Source of the DNA: Shewanella maritima
GTDB taxonomy: Bacteria > Pseudomonadota > Gammaproteobacteria > Enterobacterales > Shewanellaceae
Length of the DNA stretch: 64,000 bases
NCBI RefSeq assembly: GCF_004295345.1
Contig: NZ_CP036200.1
Coordinates: 744,001 to 808,000 of the forward strand
Direction of reading: 5' to 3'
The translations under genes were made by a program, and so were the position numbers. Positions 36,881-47,309 of this stretch are shown one piece after another. How positions within the stretch are numbered: position 1 is the first letter of the stretch; each line of letters starts with the position of its first letter. The notes under the pieces are model-generated. The model was not told the DNA's origin and searched no databases. It saw only the letters and a program-made list of their open reading frames with translations.

Positions 36881-38346
36881 ATGAAACTAAAATTGCTTGC
36901 TGGAATAACCTTACTCACCAGTTTCACCGCACAGTCAGCTTGGTGGGTAGAGCCAACAGACTTACCACTTAGAGCAGACATTCAACTACTTGCAGATACA
37001 GGTGTCATCACTCAACCTGTCACCACCTACCCTTTAATGTGGTCTGCAATAAAAAAGGATTTAGATAAAGCCGCAAACACATCAATGACAGTGCGACAAA
37101 AAGATGCTTATGCACGCGTGATGAGAGCATACAGTAAGGATCATCAACCTACATCGGTGAGCATAGGGTTAGCTGGTGCAAACGAAACAGCACGTTTTAT
37201 TGGTTACGGTAATGACTACCGAGATAAAGCGGAAATTAAAGTAAATGCTGAAGTAACTAAAGAATGGTTCAGCGGCCGATTAGCGGCAAGCTATCACCAT
37301 GACCCAATCGACGGTAATAAATCACGTTTAGACAATAGCTTTGCTGCAGTAAAACTCGGAAACTGGATTGTCACCGGCGGCGCGGTACAAAAATATTGGG
37401 GGCCAGGTTGGGACTCAGGTTTAATCCAGACCAATAATGCTCGTCCTCTGCCAGGTATTACACTGTCTCGAAATGACAGCAACGCCTTTGAAACACCATG
37501 GCTTAGCTGGGCTGGCCCTTGGACATTCACTACAAGCTTTAGCAAGATGGAAAGCGATCGATATGTACCGAACGCTCGTCATTGGGGAGCTCGAGGCACT
37601 CTTCGTCCGCTTACTCAACTTGAAGTCGGTTTTTCGTGGACCATGCAGTGGGGTGGCGATGGTTACGGAAATAGCTTAAGTGATTGGTGGAACGGCTTGT
37701 TTAATGGCGGTGTAAGCGAGGGCGACGTTAAGAACGGCCAGGAAAATATGTTAGCTGGCTATGACTTTAGGTGGTCTGACACAGCCTGGGGATCCCTTAC
37801 GGTATCTATTACGAACGTATACATGAAGATTATCATAACGAAAAGCACAAACTTATTAATGCATCAAATATGGGGGGCGTTGATTTCTACTTTGCTGAAA
37901 TTGATACCCGTTTATTTGTAGAGTACACCGACACTACCGCATCATGTGGGCTGTCAGATAAAATTTATAACTGTATGTACGAGCACGGATTTTATAAGAG
38001 CGGATACCGCTATTACGGCCGCAGCATAGGCACGACTTATGATAATGACTCACGCGTACTGGTACTAGGTGGTATCACCCGTTTACAAAATGGTCAAAGC
38101 CTAACAACTAAGCTACGCTGGGCTAAATTAAACCTAGATAGTTCTGATGTAGCAGCACCTGGCGGCAATCCTGTCTCCCCAGGTAAGTACGAAATGCTTT
38201 ATCAACTAGATGCAAGCTATCATCGCCCTTTCTATGATGGCAAGCTCAAAGTCGGTGGCACTGTTGGCTATAGCACTTATCCAGAGGCAACTGATAGCAG
38301 TGACTGGGAAACAACCGTTTATGCAGGTTGGGAGCGCAAATTTTAA
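36881..38346 (+). pseudogene. wzi: Capsule assembly protein Wzi, interrupted by a frameshift
   Basis: Two overlapping frames make one Wzi-like outer-membrane protein of about 488 residues, the normal family length. The first frame has a signal peptide (MKLKLLAGITLLTSFTAQSA) and Wzi blocks such as TGGAVQKYWGPGWDSGLI and ETPWLSWAGPW. After WSDTAW the frame changes: reading on from GGGG at 37788-37791 with one extra base gives IPYGIYYERIHEDYHNEKHK and continues to the WERKF terminus, ending in an aromatic residue as outer-membrane proteins do. A single G seems lost. It may be a true mutation, a phase-variable run or a sequencing error. Wzi anchors capsule to the cell surface. It lies convergent to the glycan cluster. 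Confidence 0.85.
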
Positions 38347-38373
38347 TACATAAGTAACAATCGACATTAAAAA

Positions 38374-38413
38374 TAAAAGACCTTGCTTTGTTTTAATGCA
38401 AGGTCTTTTATTT
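38374..38413. terminator. Bidirectional terminator between wzi and galU
   Basis: AAAAGACCTTGC and GCAAGGTCTTTT form a perfect 12-pair stem with T-runs on both strands, between the convergent genes. Confidence 0.85.
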
Positions 38414-38441
38414 TACTATCAGATAAAGCTTGAAAGATAAG

Positions 38442-39329
38442 CTAATAGTTTTTGATAATATCGCTGATACTTTTCTTAAACTCTGCGCCAAGCTTTTTGT
38501 CACGAATGCCATATTCTACAAATGCCTTTAAATAGCCTAGCTTGTCGCCACAGTCGTGCGACTCGCCAGACATTTTGAAAGCTTCAACAGTATCTTGCTC
38601 AATCAGCATGTCAATCGCATCCGTTAACTGAATCTCATCGCCTGCACCTGCTGGGGTTTTAGCTAATAACGGCCAAATTTTCTCCGATAAAACATAACGA
38701 CCAACCACAGCTAAATCTGATGGAGCATCTTCAATGGCAGGCTTTTCAACCATGCTGTGAATCACAGCTGAATCACCTTTGCCAAGCTCGGCACCATTAC
38801 AATCAGCAATACCGTATTTATTGACTTCTTCCTTAGGTACTGGAGAAACCATAATCTGACTAGCACCAGACTCATTAAAGCGTGACATCATCGCGGCTAA
38901 GTTTTCTGTTTTTTGACAAGCTGAATAGCTGGCAAGTAGAACATCAGGTAGTACAACGGCAAAAGGGTTATTGCCGATACAAGGCTTAGCACATAGCACT
39001 GCATGCCCTAACCCTTTCGCTTCACCTTGACGTACATGCAAAATAGTCACATCTTTCGGGCATATAGATTGAACTTCTTCTAAAAGCTGCCTTTTAACAC
39101 GCTTTTCAAGAATAGATTCAAGCTCAAAAGATTTATCAAAGTGGTTCTCAATCGCATTTTTACTGGCATGTGTTACCAATACAATCTGTTTTGCCCCGGC
39201 CGCAACACATTCATCAACAATGTATTGAATCAAAGGCTTATCCACCAACGGAAGCATTTCCTTTGGAATGGCTTTGGTCGCCGGTAGCATGCGCGTTCCT
39301 AGCCCTGCTACGGGAATAACTACTTTCAT
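38442..39329 (-). CDS. galU: UTP-glucose-1-phosphate uridylyltransferase
   Basis: A 295-residue GalU making UDP-glucose from UTP and glucose 1-phosphate, the precursor for UDP-glucuronate, UDP-galactose and many glycans. The nucleotide-binding start [35 protein letters not shown], and the later YGIADCNG and [19 protein letters not shown] blocks are all present. It is the last gene of the minus-strand glycan run, 32 bases after the epimerase gene. UDP-glucose dehydrogenase, needed to link it to the epimerase-like neighbour, is not in the window. Confidence 0.95.
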   Translation of the reverse strand: MKVVIPVAGLGTRMLPATKAIPKEMLPLVDKPLIQYIVDECVAAGAKQIVLVTHASKNAIENHFDKSFELESILEKRVKRQLLEEVQSICPKDVTILHVRQGEAKGLGHAVLCAKPCIGNNPFAVVLPDVLLASYSACQKTENLAAMMSRFNESGASQIMVSPVPKEEVNKYGIADCNGAELGKGDSAVIHSMVEKPAIEDAPSDLAVVGRYVLSEKIWPLLAKTPAGAGDEIQLTDAIDMLIEQDTVEAFKMSGESHDCGDKLGYLKAFVEYGIRDKKLGAEFKKSISDIIKNY

Positions 39330-39361
39330 AATAATCCTTTGTATTAACTATAAAAAATACT

Positions 39362-40384
39362 TTATTGTTTATGGTAATAAGATAAATACCAATCGACAAA
39401 ACATTTTACTCCCTCGCTAAAGCTAACGCTTGGGCTAAAGCCGGTCATCTCTCTCAGTGGCTCCGTATCAGCCCAAGTAGTGAGTAACTCTCCCTTTTGC
39501 ATCGGTAACATACGTTTCTTAGCTTGCTTACCTAACACCTTTTCAATCTCAGCAACAAAATCCATTAAACTAACAGGGTTACCACTACCAATGTTATATA
39601 CCTGGTAGGGAGATGAACTGTGGGCAATAGACTCGGTATACATGGCTTGCTTGGTATCCCAAGCGCTATTTTCGACTGGAGGGTGCTCAAGGACAGTCAT
39701 CAAACCATCAATGATATCGTCAATATAAGTAAAGTCGCGGCTTAACTGGCCATGATTATAAATATCAATGGTATCTCCAGCGAGAATAGCCTTGGTAAAC
39801 TTAAACAACGCCATATCAGGCCTTCCCCACGGGCCATAAACAGTAAAGAAACGCAGCCCAGTTGTGGGTAACTGGTATAAATGAGAATAGCTATGGGCCA
39901 TTAACTCATTGGATTTTTTAGTCGCCGCATAAAGAGATAACGGGTGGTCTACATTGTCAGCCGTAGAATACGGTGTTTGTGAATTTAAGCCATATACAGA
40001 GCTTGAAGATGCATAGACCAAATGCTCGATACGATTTCTTTTGCATGCTTCGAGAACAGAGAAAAACCCCATCATATTGGCGTTCATATACGAATGAGGG
40101 TCTTCTAAAGAGTGCCTAACACCGGCTTGTGCTGCTAAATGAATAACGGCGTCAAAGTTGTATTGTGCAAAAATTTGTTGTAATGGCTGGATATCTGCAA
40201 TATCCAGTTGTTCAAAATGAAACTCCGTTTGCTCACCAATCCACTTCAAGCGATTTAATTTGAGCTCTACATCATAATATTGATTGAGATTGTCGACACC
40301 TACTACGCTATGCCCCTCAGCGAGGAGTCTTTTTACTGCATGCGAACCAATAAATCCTGCAGCGCCCGTTACTAATACTTTCAT
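39362..40384 (-). CDS. NAD-dependent sugar epimerase, UDP-glucuronate 4-epimerase-like
   Basis: A 340-residue extended short-chain dehydrogenase. The NAD-binding GAAGFIGSH lies at residues 7-15. DNLNQYYDVELKLNRL, HLAAQAGVRHSLEDPHSY, the Ser-rich YASSSSVYG, the catalytic YAATK and YGPWGRPDMALFKFTKAI are typical of CapI/WbnF-type enzymes that interconvert UDP-glucuronate and UDP-galacturonate. It is placed between the DHH gene and galU in the same direction, so it likely supplies an acidic sugar for the cluster's glycan. Substrate is assigned by similarity only. Confidence 0.85.
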   Translation of the reverse strand: MKVLVTGAAGFIGSHAVKRLLAEGHSVVGVDNLNQYYDVELKLNRLKWIGEQTEFHFEQLDIADIQPLQQIFAQYNFDAVIHLAAQAGVRHSLEDPHSYMNANMMGFFSVLEACKRNRIEHLVYASSSSVYGLNSQTPYSTADNVDHPLSLYAATKKSNELMAHSYSHLYQLPTTGLRFFTVYGPWGRPDMALFKFTKAILAGDTIDIYNHGQLSRDFTYIDDIIDGLMTVLEHPPVENSAWDTKQAMYTESIAHSSSPYQVYNIGSGNPVSLMDFVAEIEKVLGKQAKKRMLPMQKGELLTTWADTEPLREMTGFSPSVSFSEGVKCFVDWYLSYYHKQ

Positions 40385-40441
40385 GTACCGCCTTAATTTA
40401 TTGGGCTTAAAGAATAATCCGTAATTCTACCAAAACTACTA

Positions 40442-41407
40442 TTAATGTTTGCTGTAATAGTCTTCTGTAATATCGATAAACCGTTGTACGTGATCTGCTT
40501 CCAATCGATTGATGCCTGCAGCACCAGCTCGCCCACCACCGGTTAGAAATTGATTACATATATCTCCAGCTCCACACTTATTATTGAGTGGTGCGCGCAG
40601 AGAAACTAAATAGCTATTATCTGCATTCGGAGTTAACACAGCATGTGCACGCTCAGGGGCTTGGTTTGCCAATAGGTTACCATATACACCGCTAATACGC
40701 TTTGACCAAGTTTCATTTGGTAAATGTATTAATGTTAATAACTTCCCTTGATAACTCGGCTTCACAGAGTTAGCTGAAGCTAAATCACGTTCATACGCAG
40801 CCTTAAGTTTGTAATACGGTGAATCTGACGCTTCAAAAACGTCAAACGGCGATGAATACTTGTACAACGCCTGATACAAATCGGCTGGTGAAAAGTGCAA
40901 GTCAGCTAATTCAGCGCCATAACCATTGTAATTTATGAGTATACCCAACTCTTTCAAACGTAGTTTTTGCTCTTGGCTCAAACCCGCAGCTTCCGCTAGT
41001 TGATCAGCTTTGGCAATAAGGTTATCGCCATAAGCTGCTGTAATTGCCCAAGCATGATACTTGCCACCTAGAAGCTTATCAATAATTAGCGCGGTACAAG
41101 TATTCGCATCTAAATCAATATGTGCATCAAGGCTTTTTGATTCAGGGATACTGCCAGAGCGATGGTGATCGGCGTAAAACACATTTGCGCCATTATTTAA
41201 CGCTTGCTCCAGTGCTACACAATTCTTTTCCATTGAAATATCCAACACAGTGACACGGTCACCCTCGCTCGCATCAACCTGTTGAAGCAATGTAATGTCA
41301 CGTTTAACACCTGTGATCAGAACTGACTGTTTCGGCTCGTTAAGGCGCAATTGAATCAGAGAGATAATGCCGTCTGCATCTCCATTAAAAACATCAAAAT
41401 GAGTCAT
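40442..41407 (-). CDS. DHH-family phosphoesterase, candidate PAP phosphatase of the sulfation locus
   Basis: A 321-residue DHH-superfamily protein. Visible motifs are FNGDADGIISLIQLRL near residue 6 (metal-binding Asp residues), VTVLDISM, the DHH box YADHHRSG near residue 80, and a late GGGRAGAAG, the position of the DHHA1 glycine motif. Relatives such as NrnA hydrolyse nanoRNA and 3'-phosphoadenosine 5'-phosphate (PAP). It starts three bases after cysC, so it is co-translated with the PAPS-making kinase. I infer that it removes PAP left by the sulfotransferases, a job done by CysQ elsewhere. The fold is clear; the substrate is an inference. Confidence 0.72.
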   Translation of the reverse strand: MTHFDVFNGDADGIISLIQLRLNEPKQSVLITGVKRDITLLQQVDASEGDRVTVLDISMEKNCVALEQALNNGANVFYADHHRSGSIPESKSLDAHIDLDANTCTALIIDKLLGGKYHAWAITAAYGDNLIAKADQLAEAAGLSQEQKLRLKELGILINYNGYGAELADLHFSPADLYQALYKYSSPFDVFEASDSPYYKLKAAYERDLASANSVKPSYQGKLLTLIHLPNETWSKRISGVYGNLLANQAPERAHAVLTPNADNSYLVSLRAPLNNKCGAGDICNQFLTGGGRAGAAGINRLEADHVQRFIDITEDYYSKH

Positions 41408-41410
41408 GTT

Positions 41411-42052
41411 CTACCTACTTAAATATCCATATTCACGTAAATATTCAACTACAAGCTCTGCACATTGCTTCACAGATTTATCAGCCGTATTCACTATAAT
41501 TTCAGGGCTTAACGGAGCTTCGTAACTCGAGTCAATTCCGGTGAAGTTCTTAATTTCACCTGCACGGGCTTTTTTATACAAGCCTTTGGGATCGCGTTGC
41601 TCACAGACCTCTAGCGGTGTATCGATAAATACTTCAATAAACTGGCCTGAGCTTAGCTGCTTTCTGACCATATCCCTATCTTGAGTAAAAGGTGAAATGA
41701 ATGCTGTTGAAACAATCAAACCCGCATCCACAAACAACTTTGAAACCTCTCCAATGCGACGAATGTTCTCGACTCTATCGACATCAGAAAAAGACAAGTC
41801 ACCATTGAGGCCATGACGCACGTTATCACCATCCAAAACGTAGGTTTTACAACCGGAGTCATGTAATAACTTGTCCACTGCATTAGCAACGGTTGACTTG
41901 CCTGAGCCACTTAAACCAGTGAACCACAACACAGCTGATTTATGTCCATTGGCACGCACCCGTTCATCATGAGTAACGCTTGCTTGATGCCAAACAACAT
42001 CGCTCGATTTATCACCAGTAACGTCAACTTGTTTGTAAGGGGATTGAGACAT
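41411..42052 (-). CDS. cysC: Adenylylsulfate (APS) kinase
   Basis: A 213-residue APS kinase that phosphorylates APS at the 3' position to form PAPS. The P-loop GLSGSGKS is at residues 46-53. [49 protein letters not shown] and [20 protein letters not shown] follow as in E. coli CysC. It is a separate protein, not fused to CysN. It is followed after three bases by the DHH gene and preceded by an SLC13 transporter. PAPS can serve assimilation or sulfotransferases; two sulfotransferase genes lie upstream in the same run. Confidence 0.95.
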   Translation of the reverse strand: MSQSPYKQVDVTGDKSSDVVWHQASVTHDERVRANGHKSAVLWFTGLSGSGKSTVANAVDKLLHDSGCKTYVLDGDNVRHGLNGDLSFSDVDRVENIRRIGEVSKLFVDAGLIVSTAFISPFTQDRDMVRKQLSSGQFIEVFIDTPLEVCEQRDPKGLYKKARAGEIKNFTGIDSSYEAPLSPEIIVNTADKSVKQCAELVVEYLREYGYLSR

Positions 42053-42080
42053 ACATAAACCTATATATTTAAATCTATTT

Positions 42081-43808
42081 TTAAAACGGGAAAAAGTAAG
42101 GAACAGAAACTATCACTATCAATCCATAAACAATGCTGACAGGCAGTCCAACTTTCACAAAGTCCCCTAGTCTATAGTTACCTGAGTTGTATACCATAAG
42201 GTTAGTTTGGTAACCGTATGGGCTGACAAAGCTACCACTTGCAGCAAAAGCTACAGTCATGACAAATGGCATAACATCCACGCCAAAGCCTAATGCTAAA
42301 CTGTACGCGATGGGGAACATCAATGCCGCAGCTGCATTGTTGGTCACAAGCTCTGTCATTAACCAGGTAATCAAATAAACGGCAATTAGCGCTAAATACA
42401 CATGTTGCTCGCTAAAAGCCCCATTAGCTAGTGTACTAATAGATTCTGCTACACCTGCGTTAACTAAAGCGTGCGACAACAGAATTGCCGAAGACACCAC
42501 TAACCAAATATCAATAGGGAGTCGCCTAATAATTTCATTAACATTAAGTGATTGGGTAAAAATAAGTCCACCAAGCAAAATAATTAACCCTTCTAGCAAG
42601 TCAATCAAACCAACGGATGCACTCACAATCATTGCCGCAAAACCAAAGGTTGCCAACCAAGCACGCCAACCACTCAACCGCGTTTCAGTCTCGACACCAC
42701 TTAACAGGATGAAGTTTTTACTGAGATTACGACGAGACTTAAAATCATCACCTACGGCAAGCACCAAAAAGTCACCGGCTTTGATTTTGACCTCGCCTAA
42801 CTTACCTGATACCTGTTCTCCATCACGCCTAATCGCCACTACTGCTGCATCAAACAAAGCTCTGAAACCTACTTGCTTTAATGTTCTCCAAACTAAAATG
42901 CTTTCATGGCGGACAACAACTTCAGTTAAGTTAGAGTCTTTTAAATCACTCTGGTGGGCAAAGGTTTCTAAGCCGCTAAATTGTTGTAATTGAGCCAGCT
43001 TTGTTATATCACCACTAAAAATTAACCGATCATTTTCTTGTAATGTTTCGCTTGGGTAAACAGGACTGATCAGCCTCCCATCGCGAACAAGCTCCACTAG
43101 GAACAATGACTCTAAATGTCGTAGTCCATTAGATTCTACCGTTTTTCCTATTAACTCAGAGTCTGAGGTGACTTTAGCATCGATAAAATAGCCTTGCTCA
43201 CCTTCAGTTTGTTGGTGCGTATTTGGTAAATACCTGACAAAAAAGCCCAGTATAGAGCCGCAAACAACAACCAACATGATACCAATTGCGGTAAAGGCAA
43301 AAAAATCAATAGACTTACCTGTCGCATCAATATAAAGGCTATTTACAATCAAGTTGGTAGAAGTACCAATAAGAGTAAGCGTTCCACCTAGGATGGCCGC
43401 ATATGATAACGGCAGTAGCAGCTTGCTAGCATAGTGGTGTGGGTTATTTCGAATCGGAGATAAAAGCGTCGCAACAACAGCGGTGTTATTTAAAAATGCA
43501 GAACATACTGCAGTAGTTGAAAACAACCTAACGAAAGTTTTGGCATAACTAGGAACGATGATTTTTGCGGCAATCGTTCTGAGCGCTCTGGTTTTCTCAA
43601 TCGCGAATGAGCAAATAATTAATAAAATTAACGTGACTAACCCCGGGTTTGCAATACTGGTGATCAGTTGTTCTTTGGAAACCAAGCCAAAAGTTATCAA
43701 TGATAGGAATGTCACTCCGAATACTGCCGCAGGTCGATTTTGAAACCTGAGCAACCCAACAATTGTGAGCGTAAAAATCGTGGTAGTTATAATGGCTTGT
43801 GGAGACAT
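42081..43808 (-). CDS. SLC13-family transporter with TrkA-C domains, probable sulfate importer
   Basis: A 575-residue membrane protein. It has an N-terminal set of helices with the DASS/SLC13-like [15 protein letters not shown] and [19 protein letters not shown], a soluble central part (about 200-370) made of two TrkA-C/RCK-C-like units ([20 protein letters not shown], then [15 protein letters not shown]), and a second helix set with [20 protein letters not shown]. This arrangement is common in transporters encoded next to cysDNC in marine bacteria and cyanobacteria, where sodium-coupled sulfate uptake is proposed. Its place between cysN and cysC supports sulfate as substrate. A terminator-like hairpin separates it from cysN. 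Confidence 0.85.
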   Translation of the reverse strand: MSPQAIITTTIFTLTIVGLLRFQNRPAAVFGVTFLSLITFGLVSKEQLITSIANPGLVTLILLIICSFAIEKTRALRTIAAKIIVPSYAKTFVRLFSTTAVCSAFLNNTAVVATLLSPIRNNPHHYASKLLLPLSYAAILGGTLTLIGTSTNLIVNSLYIDATGKSIDFFAFTAIGIMLVVVCGSILGFFVRYLPNTHQQTEGEQGYFIDAKVTSDSELIGKTVESNGLRHLESLFLVELVRDGRLISPVYPSETLQENDRLIFSGDITKLAQLQQFSGLETFAHQSDLKDSNLTEVVVRHESILVWRTLKQVGFRALFDAAVVAIRRDGEQVSGKLGEVKIKAGDFLVLAVGDDFKSRRNLSKNFILLSGVETETRLSGWRAWLATFGFAAMIVSASVGLIDLLEGLIILLGGLIFTQSLNVNEIIRRLPIDIWLVVSSAILLSHALVNAGVAESISTLANGAFSEQHVYLALIAVYLITWLMTELVTNNAAAALMFPIAYSLALGFGVDVMPFVMTVAFAASGSFVSPYGYQTNLMVYNSGNYRLGDFVKVGLPVSIVYGLIVIVSVPYFFPF

Positions 43809-43827
43809 AGACTCATCGATACACTTA

Positions 43828-43867
43828 TAAAAACAAAAGGCTGCACTGCATCTCGCAGAACAGCCCT
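43828..43867 (-). terminator. Internal terminator/attenuator between cysN and the transporter
   Basis: On the minus strand GGCTG-tt-CTGC, a five-base loop and GCAG-tg-CAGCC form a stem with an internal mismatch, followed by TTTTGTTTTT. Partial readthrough would lower expression of the distal genes. Confidence 0.65.
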
Positions 43868-43897
43868 AATTTATACATATGCTTCAATTAATAGCAA

Positions 43898-45304
43898 TCA
43901 GCTAATAACTTTTGCTCCCCAATGTGGGAAGTGTTTACGCACAAGCGCATTTAATTCAATTTCAAACTCCGAATGTTCTTTTTTATGGGTAATATCTTTA
44001 TCATCGAGGGCATTACGGATCATACCGGCACCTACTGTTACATTGCTTAGTCTATCGATAATAATAAATGCACCCGTTGAACGATTAACCTTATATGAAT
44101 CAAATTGAATCTCTTCATTTAAAGCAAAACGACAACTTCCCATTTCATTCAATGCAAGATATGAAGAATTTGAAACCTCAAGCGTGTTTACATCCACACG
44201 ATTATTGACCTTCTCAACATAGCCATAAACCGACTTACTACCGACCTTGATTACATATTCTCGGTCTACCTGCAGAGCTTCTTCAGCCATCCATACTACG
44301 TCGGCATCAAAACTATTGCTTGAATAAGGAAGTTGATGCGGACGAACCAGCATGTCACCGCGACTGATATCAATTTCATCTTCAAGGGTAATAGTAACTG
44401 CCATTCCTTCATAAGCTTTCTCTAGCTGACCATCAAAGGTGACTATCGACTGCACTTTACTTTCTTTACCAGAAGGAAGCGTACGAATTGTATCACCAAC
44501 GCGGATATCGCCTGATGCAACTGTGCCACAAAAACCACGAAAATCGAGGTTTGGACGATTAACGTACTGCACCTGCATTCTGAATGTACTTGATTTATCA
44601 CGATTGACTGAAACTGTATTCAGCAATTTCATCATTGTCGAGCCAGGGTACCAAGGCATGTTGTCGCTCTCGTTGACAACATTGTCACCTTTAAGCGCAG
44701 AAATCGGTACAAACCGAATATCATCAAACTCTAAAGATTCAGCGAACTCTCGATAATCTTTCTTAATTGCTTGATAAACACCTTGATCGTAATTGACGAC
44801 GTCCATTTTATTGATGGCGATGATCACATGTTTAATGCCTAACTGCGAACATATGAAGCTGTGACGACGCGTCTGGACTTGCACACCATGGCGAGCGTCA
44901 ATCAAGATAATAGCTAAATCTGCTGTTGAAGCGCCCGTGGCCATATTACGAGTGTACTGCTCATGACCTGGAGTATCAGCGATAATAAATTTACGCTGCT
45001 CCGTAGCAAAATAGCGATAAGCCACATCGATAGTAATTCCCTGCTCACGTTCAGACTGCAAACCGTCAACCAGTAAAGATAAGTCAAAGGACTCATCTGT
45101 AGTGTTAAAGCGTTTAGAGTCTTTTTCGATAGCAGCCATTTGGTCTTCAAAAATCATCTTGCTATCAAACAGCAAGCGCCCAATTAGCGTTGACTTACCA
45201 TCATCAACACTGCCGCAAGTTAAAATTCGCAGCAGATCTTTATTTTCATGTACCTTTAGGTAGGCTTCGATATCAGAAGCAATAAGTGACGTACTATTCG
45301 ACAT
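43898..45304 (-). CDS. cysN: Sulfate adenylyltransferase GTPase subunit
   Basis: A 468-residue EF-Tu-like GTPase subunit of ATP sulfurylase; GTP hydrolysis drives formation of APS by CysD. G1 GSVDDGKS is at residues 31-38, with switch [19 protein letters not shown]3 [12 protein letters not shown] and G4 NKMD. The domain 2-3 beta barrels follow, including [16 protein letters not shown]. It ends without a fused APS kinase, consistent with the separate cysC. It lies 69 bases after cysD. Whether this is the only copy in the genome or a second, glycan-dedicated one cannot be told here. Confidence 0.95.
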   Translation of the reverse strand: MSNSTSLIASDIEAYLKVHENKDLLRILTCGSVDDGKSTLIGRLLFDSKMIFEDQMAAIEKDSKRFNTTDESFDLSLLVDGLQSEREQGITIDVAYRYFATEQRKFIIADTPGHEQYTRNMATGASTADLAIILIDARHGVQVQTRRHSFICSQLGIKHVIIAINKMDVVNYDQGVYQAIKKDYREFAESLEFDDIRFVPISALKGDNVVNESDNMPWYPGSTMMKLLNTVSVNRDKSSTFRMQVQYVNRPNLDFRGFCGTVASGDIRVGDTIRTLPSGKESKVQSIVTFDGQLEKAYEGMAVTITLEDEIDISRGDMLVRPHQLPYSSNSFDADVVWMAEEALQVDREYVIKVGSKSVYGYVEKVNNRVDVNTLEVSNSSYLALNEMGSCRFALNEEIQFDSYKVNRSTGAFIIIDRLSNVTVGAGMIRNALDDKDITHKKEHSEFEIELNALVRKHFPHWGAKVIS

Positions 45305-45373
45305 CGTTAAATCCTTTAAATCTTTACAACAGGCTGAGAGACTATATAAGTCGTTTCTAACAAGAAAAAAGAG

Positions 45374-46282
45374 CTAGAAGTAACCTTCCATTTTCTTCTT
45401 CTCCATAGAACCTGCAGAGTCATTATCAATCACACGACCTTGCCGCTCTGAAGTGGTACACAACAACATTTCTTGAATAATTTCCGGAAGGGTCTGTGCA
45501 ACAGACTCAACGGCACCGGTAAGTGGATAACAGCCTAACGTTCTAAAGCGAACCATCTTAGGTTGTGCGACTTCTCCCACCTCAAGTTCCATACGGTCAT
45601 CATCAACCATAATTAGGGTACCGTCGCGCTCTACAACTGGGCGTTCTTTGGCGAGGTATAAAGAAGGAATTTCAATGTTTTCCAAGTAAATGTATTGCCA
45701 GATATCTAGCTCAGTCCAATTCGATAAAGGAAATACGCGAATACTCTCACCTTTATCAACTTTACTATTATAGATATTCCATAATTCTGGACGTTGATTT
45801 TTAGGATCCCAGCGGTGCTTACTATCACGAAATGAATATACACGCTCTTTCGCGCGAGACTTTTCTTCATCTCTACGCGCACCACCAAAAGCAGCATCAA
45901 AGCCATGCATGTCTAGGGCTTGTTTTAAGCCTTCAGTTTTCATGATATCAGTGTGCTTCGCACTACCATGAGTAAAAGGGCTGATATTCATTTCTAAGCC
46001 GCGAGGGTTTTTGTGGACGATTAAGTCAAAACCATACTTCTTTGCCATGTTATCTCTAAACTGGATCATTTCTTTAAATTTCCAGTTGGTATCAACATGC
46101 AACAAAGGAAAAGGAATTTTTCCTGGATAAAAGGCTTTGCGTGCTAAGTGAAGCAACACAGAAGAGTCTTTACCTACAGAGTAAAGCATTACAGGGTTAT
46201 CAAACTCTGCTGCGACTTCTCGCATAATATGAATTGATTCAGCCTCAAGCGCTCGTAGGTGAGTTAACCTTTCTTCGTTCAT
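45374..46282 (-). CDS. cysD: Sulfate adenylyltransferase catalytic subunit
   Basis: A 302-residue CysD, the N-type ATP pyrophosphatase that makes APS from ATP and sulfate. The PP-loop YSVGKDSSV (residues 34-42), [55 protein letters not shown] and the C-terminal [16 protein letters not shown] match E. coli CysD, including its length. The frame extends upstream to a TTG, but [20 protein letters not shown] fits the family start at the ATG, 46282. It follows a 154-base gap after the glycosyltransferases, so a promoter may lie there, though none is clear. Confidence 0.96.
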   Translation of the reverse strand: MNEERLTHLRALEAESIHIMREVAAEFDNPVMLYSVGKDSSVLLHLARKAFYPGKIPFPLLHVDTNWKFKEMIQFRDNMAKKYGFDLIVHKNPRGLEMNISPFTHGSAKHTDIMKTEGLKQALDMHGFDAAFGGARRDEEKSRAKERVYSFRDSKHRWDPKNQRPELWNIYNSKVDKGESIRVFPLSNWTELDIWQYIYLENIEIPSLYLAKERPVVERDGTLIMVDDDRMELEVGEVAQPKMVRFRTLGCYPLTGAVESVAQTLPEIIQEMLLCTTSERQGRVIDNDSAGSMEKKKMEGYF

Positions 46283-46436
46283 AACAGTTTCGAGTTTCCC
46301 AAAATAAAATCGTTTATTGCTCAATCACACAATCAAGATATGCTGTTCTAAGCTCAAACAATACCACTTCCGACTTGGTTATTCATTACTTACTTAGCTA
46401 AAAAAATAAAAATATATAACCAAATGACATATAAGA

Positions 46437-47306
46437 CTAGCGCCGATTTGTGGCGTACGAGCCAGAAATACCTTTCAGTCCGTCAACTAAGCCATAAAGC
46501 ATATAACGGATCCTATCTAGCCTATTTTGTTGCATTGTGCTATTCAGAAAAAACCTAACGGGAATAAGCCCAAGACATCTAACTTTCCAATACAAGGGAA
46601 CATAAGAGCGTCTGCTGAGCAGTAAGATATTTCTAAATTGATAGTAGAGCCTAATTGGCGAGCCAACTTTATAGGTAACGCCAATGAATTTACTGCGTGA
46701 GTCACCTAAACGATGTACCATTTCTATCTTCTTGGCTTTAGCGATTTGCAACCCCATATCTCGGGCCCGCCAACACCATTCATGATCTACGCCATCAATA
46801 AAGAGTTTCTCGTCCTTAAAGCCTATTTGATCCAAGAAACCCAAATCGATAAGCATCCCAGAAGCGATAATCTGCGTTACACCGACGAGTTCCTCATACT
46901 CAAACACTTCTCTTTGAATAAGCGAGCGCTCGGTTTTATTAGTAAAACTACAACTGATACTAGGGCCAATGGCGGCAATATCTTGCTTCAGGCTTTTAGA
47001 GGCCATCATTAAACTTGATAATCTAAAAACAAAATCCGTAGTAATTTGACTGTCTTGGTCAAGCAACAAACCATATTCACAGCCGATAGAAAGTAGATAA
47101 CGCAAACCGTGATTATGTGCTGCAGCTATCCCTAAATTTGCAGGAAAATGCATGTACTCATAATGTTCGATTACTTTTGAAAAATCATGAGCTTTAGGGC
47201 TATTATCAACAATCACCACATGCTCAGTTTGATTATATACCCTAGTTAGCAAGCGTTCCGCTAATGCTAAGTCAGGATTGTAAACAACAATAATTGCGCC
47301 AATCAT
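46437..47306 (-). CDS. Glycosyltransferase family 2, rhamnosyltransferase-like
   Basis: A 289-residue GT2 enzyme. The GT-A nucleotide-binding fold begins IGAIIVVYNPD. VIVDNSP and the metal-binding LLLDQDSQI mark the donor site, and FIDGVDHEWCWRARDMG is typical of rhamnosyltransferases of O-antigen and capsule loci. There is no membrane helix at the N-terminus, so it should act at the cytoplasmic face of the inner membrane on lipid-linked sugar. It begins three bases after the preceding glycosyltransferase stop. Donor and acceptor cannot be read from sequence. Confidence 0.85.
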   Translation of the reverse strand: MIGAIIVVYNPDLALAERLLTRVYNQTEHVVIVDNSPKAHDFSKVIEHYEYMHFPANLGIAAAHNHGLRYLLSIGCEYGLLLDQDSQITTDFVFRLSSLMMASKSLKQDIAAIGPSISCSFTNKTERSLIQREVFEYEELVGVTQIIASGMLIDLGFLDQIGFKDEKLFIDGVDHEWCWRARDMGLQIAKAKKIEMVHRLGDSRSKFIGVTYKVGSPIRLYYQFRNILLLSRRSYVPLYWKVRCLGLIPVRFFLNSTMQQNRLDRIRYMLYGLVDGLKGISGSYATNRR

Positions 47307-47309
47307 AAT

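Noticed and set aside
46283..46324. CysD extended to a TTG start
   Set aside because: The family start is at the internal ATG and the added residues match nothing in CysD.
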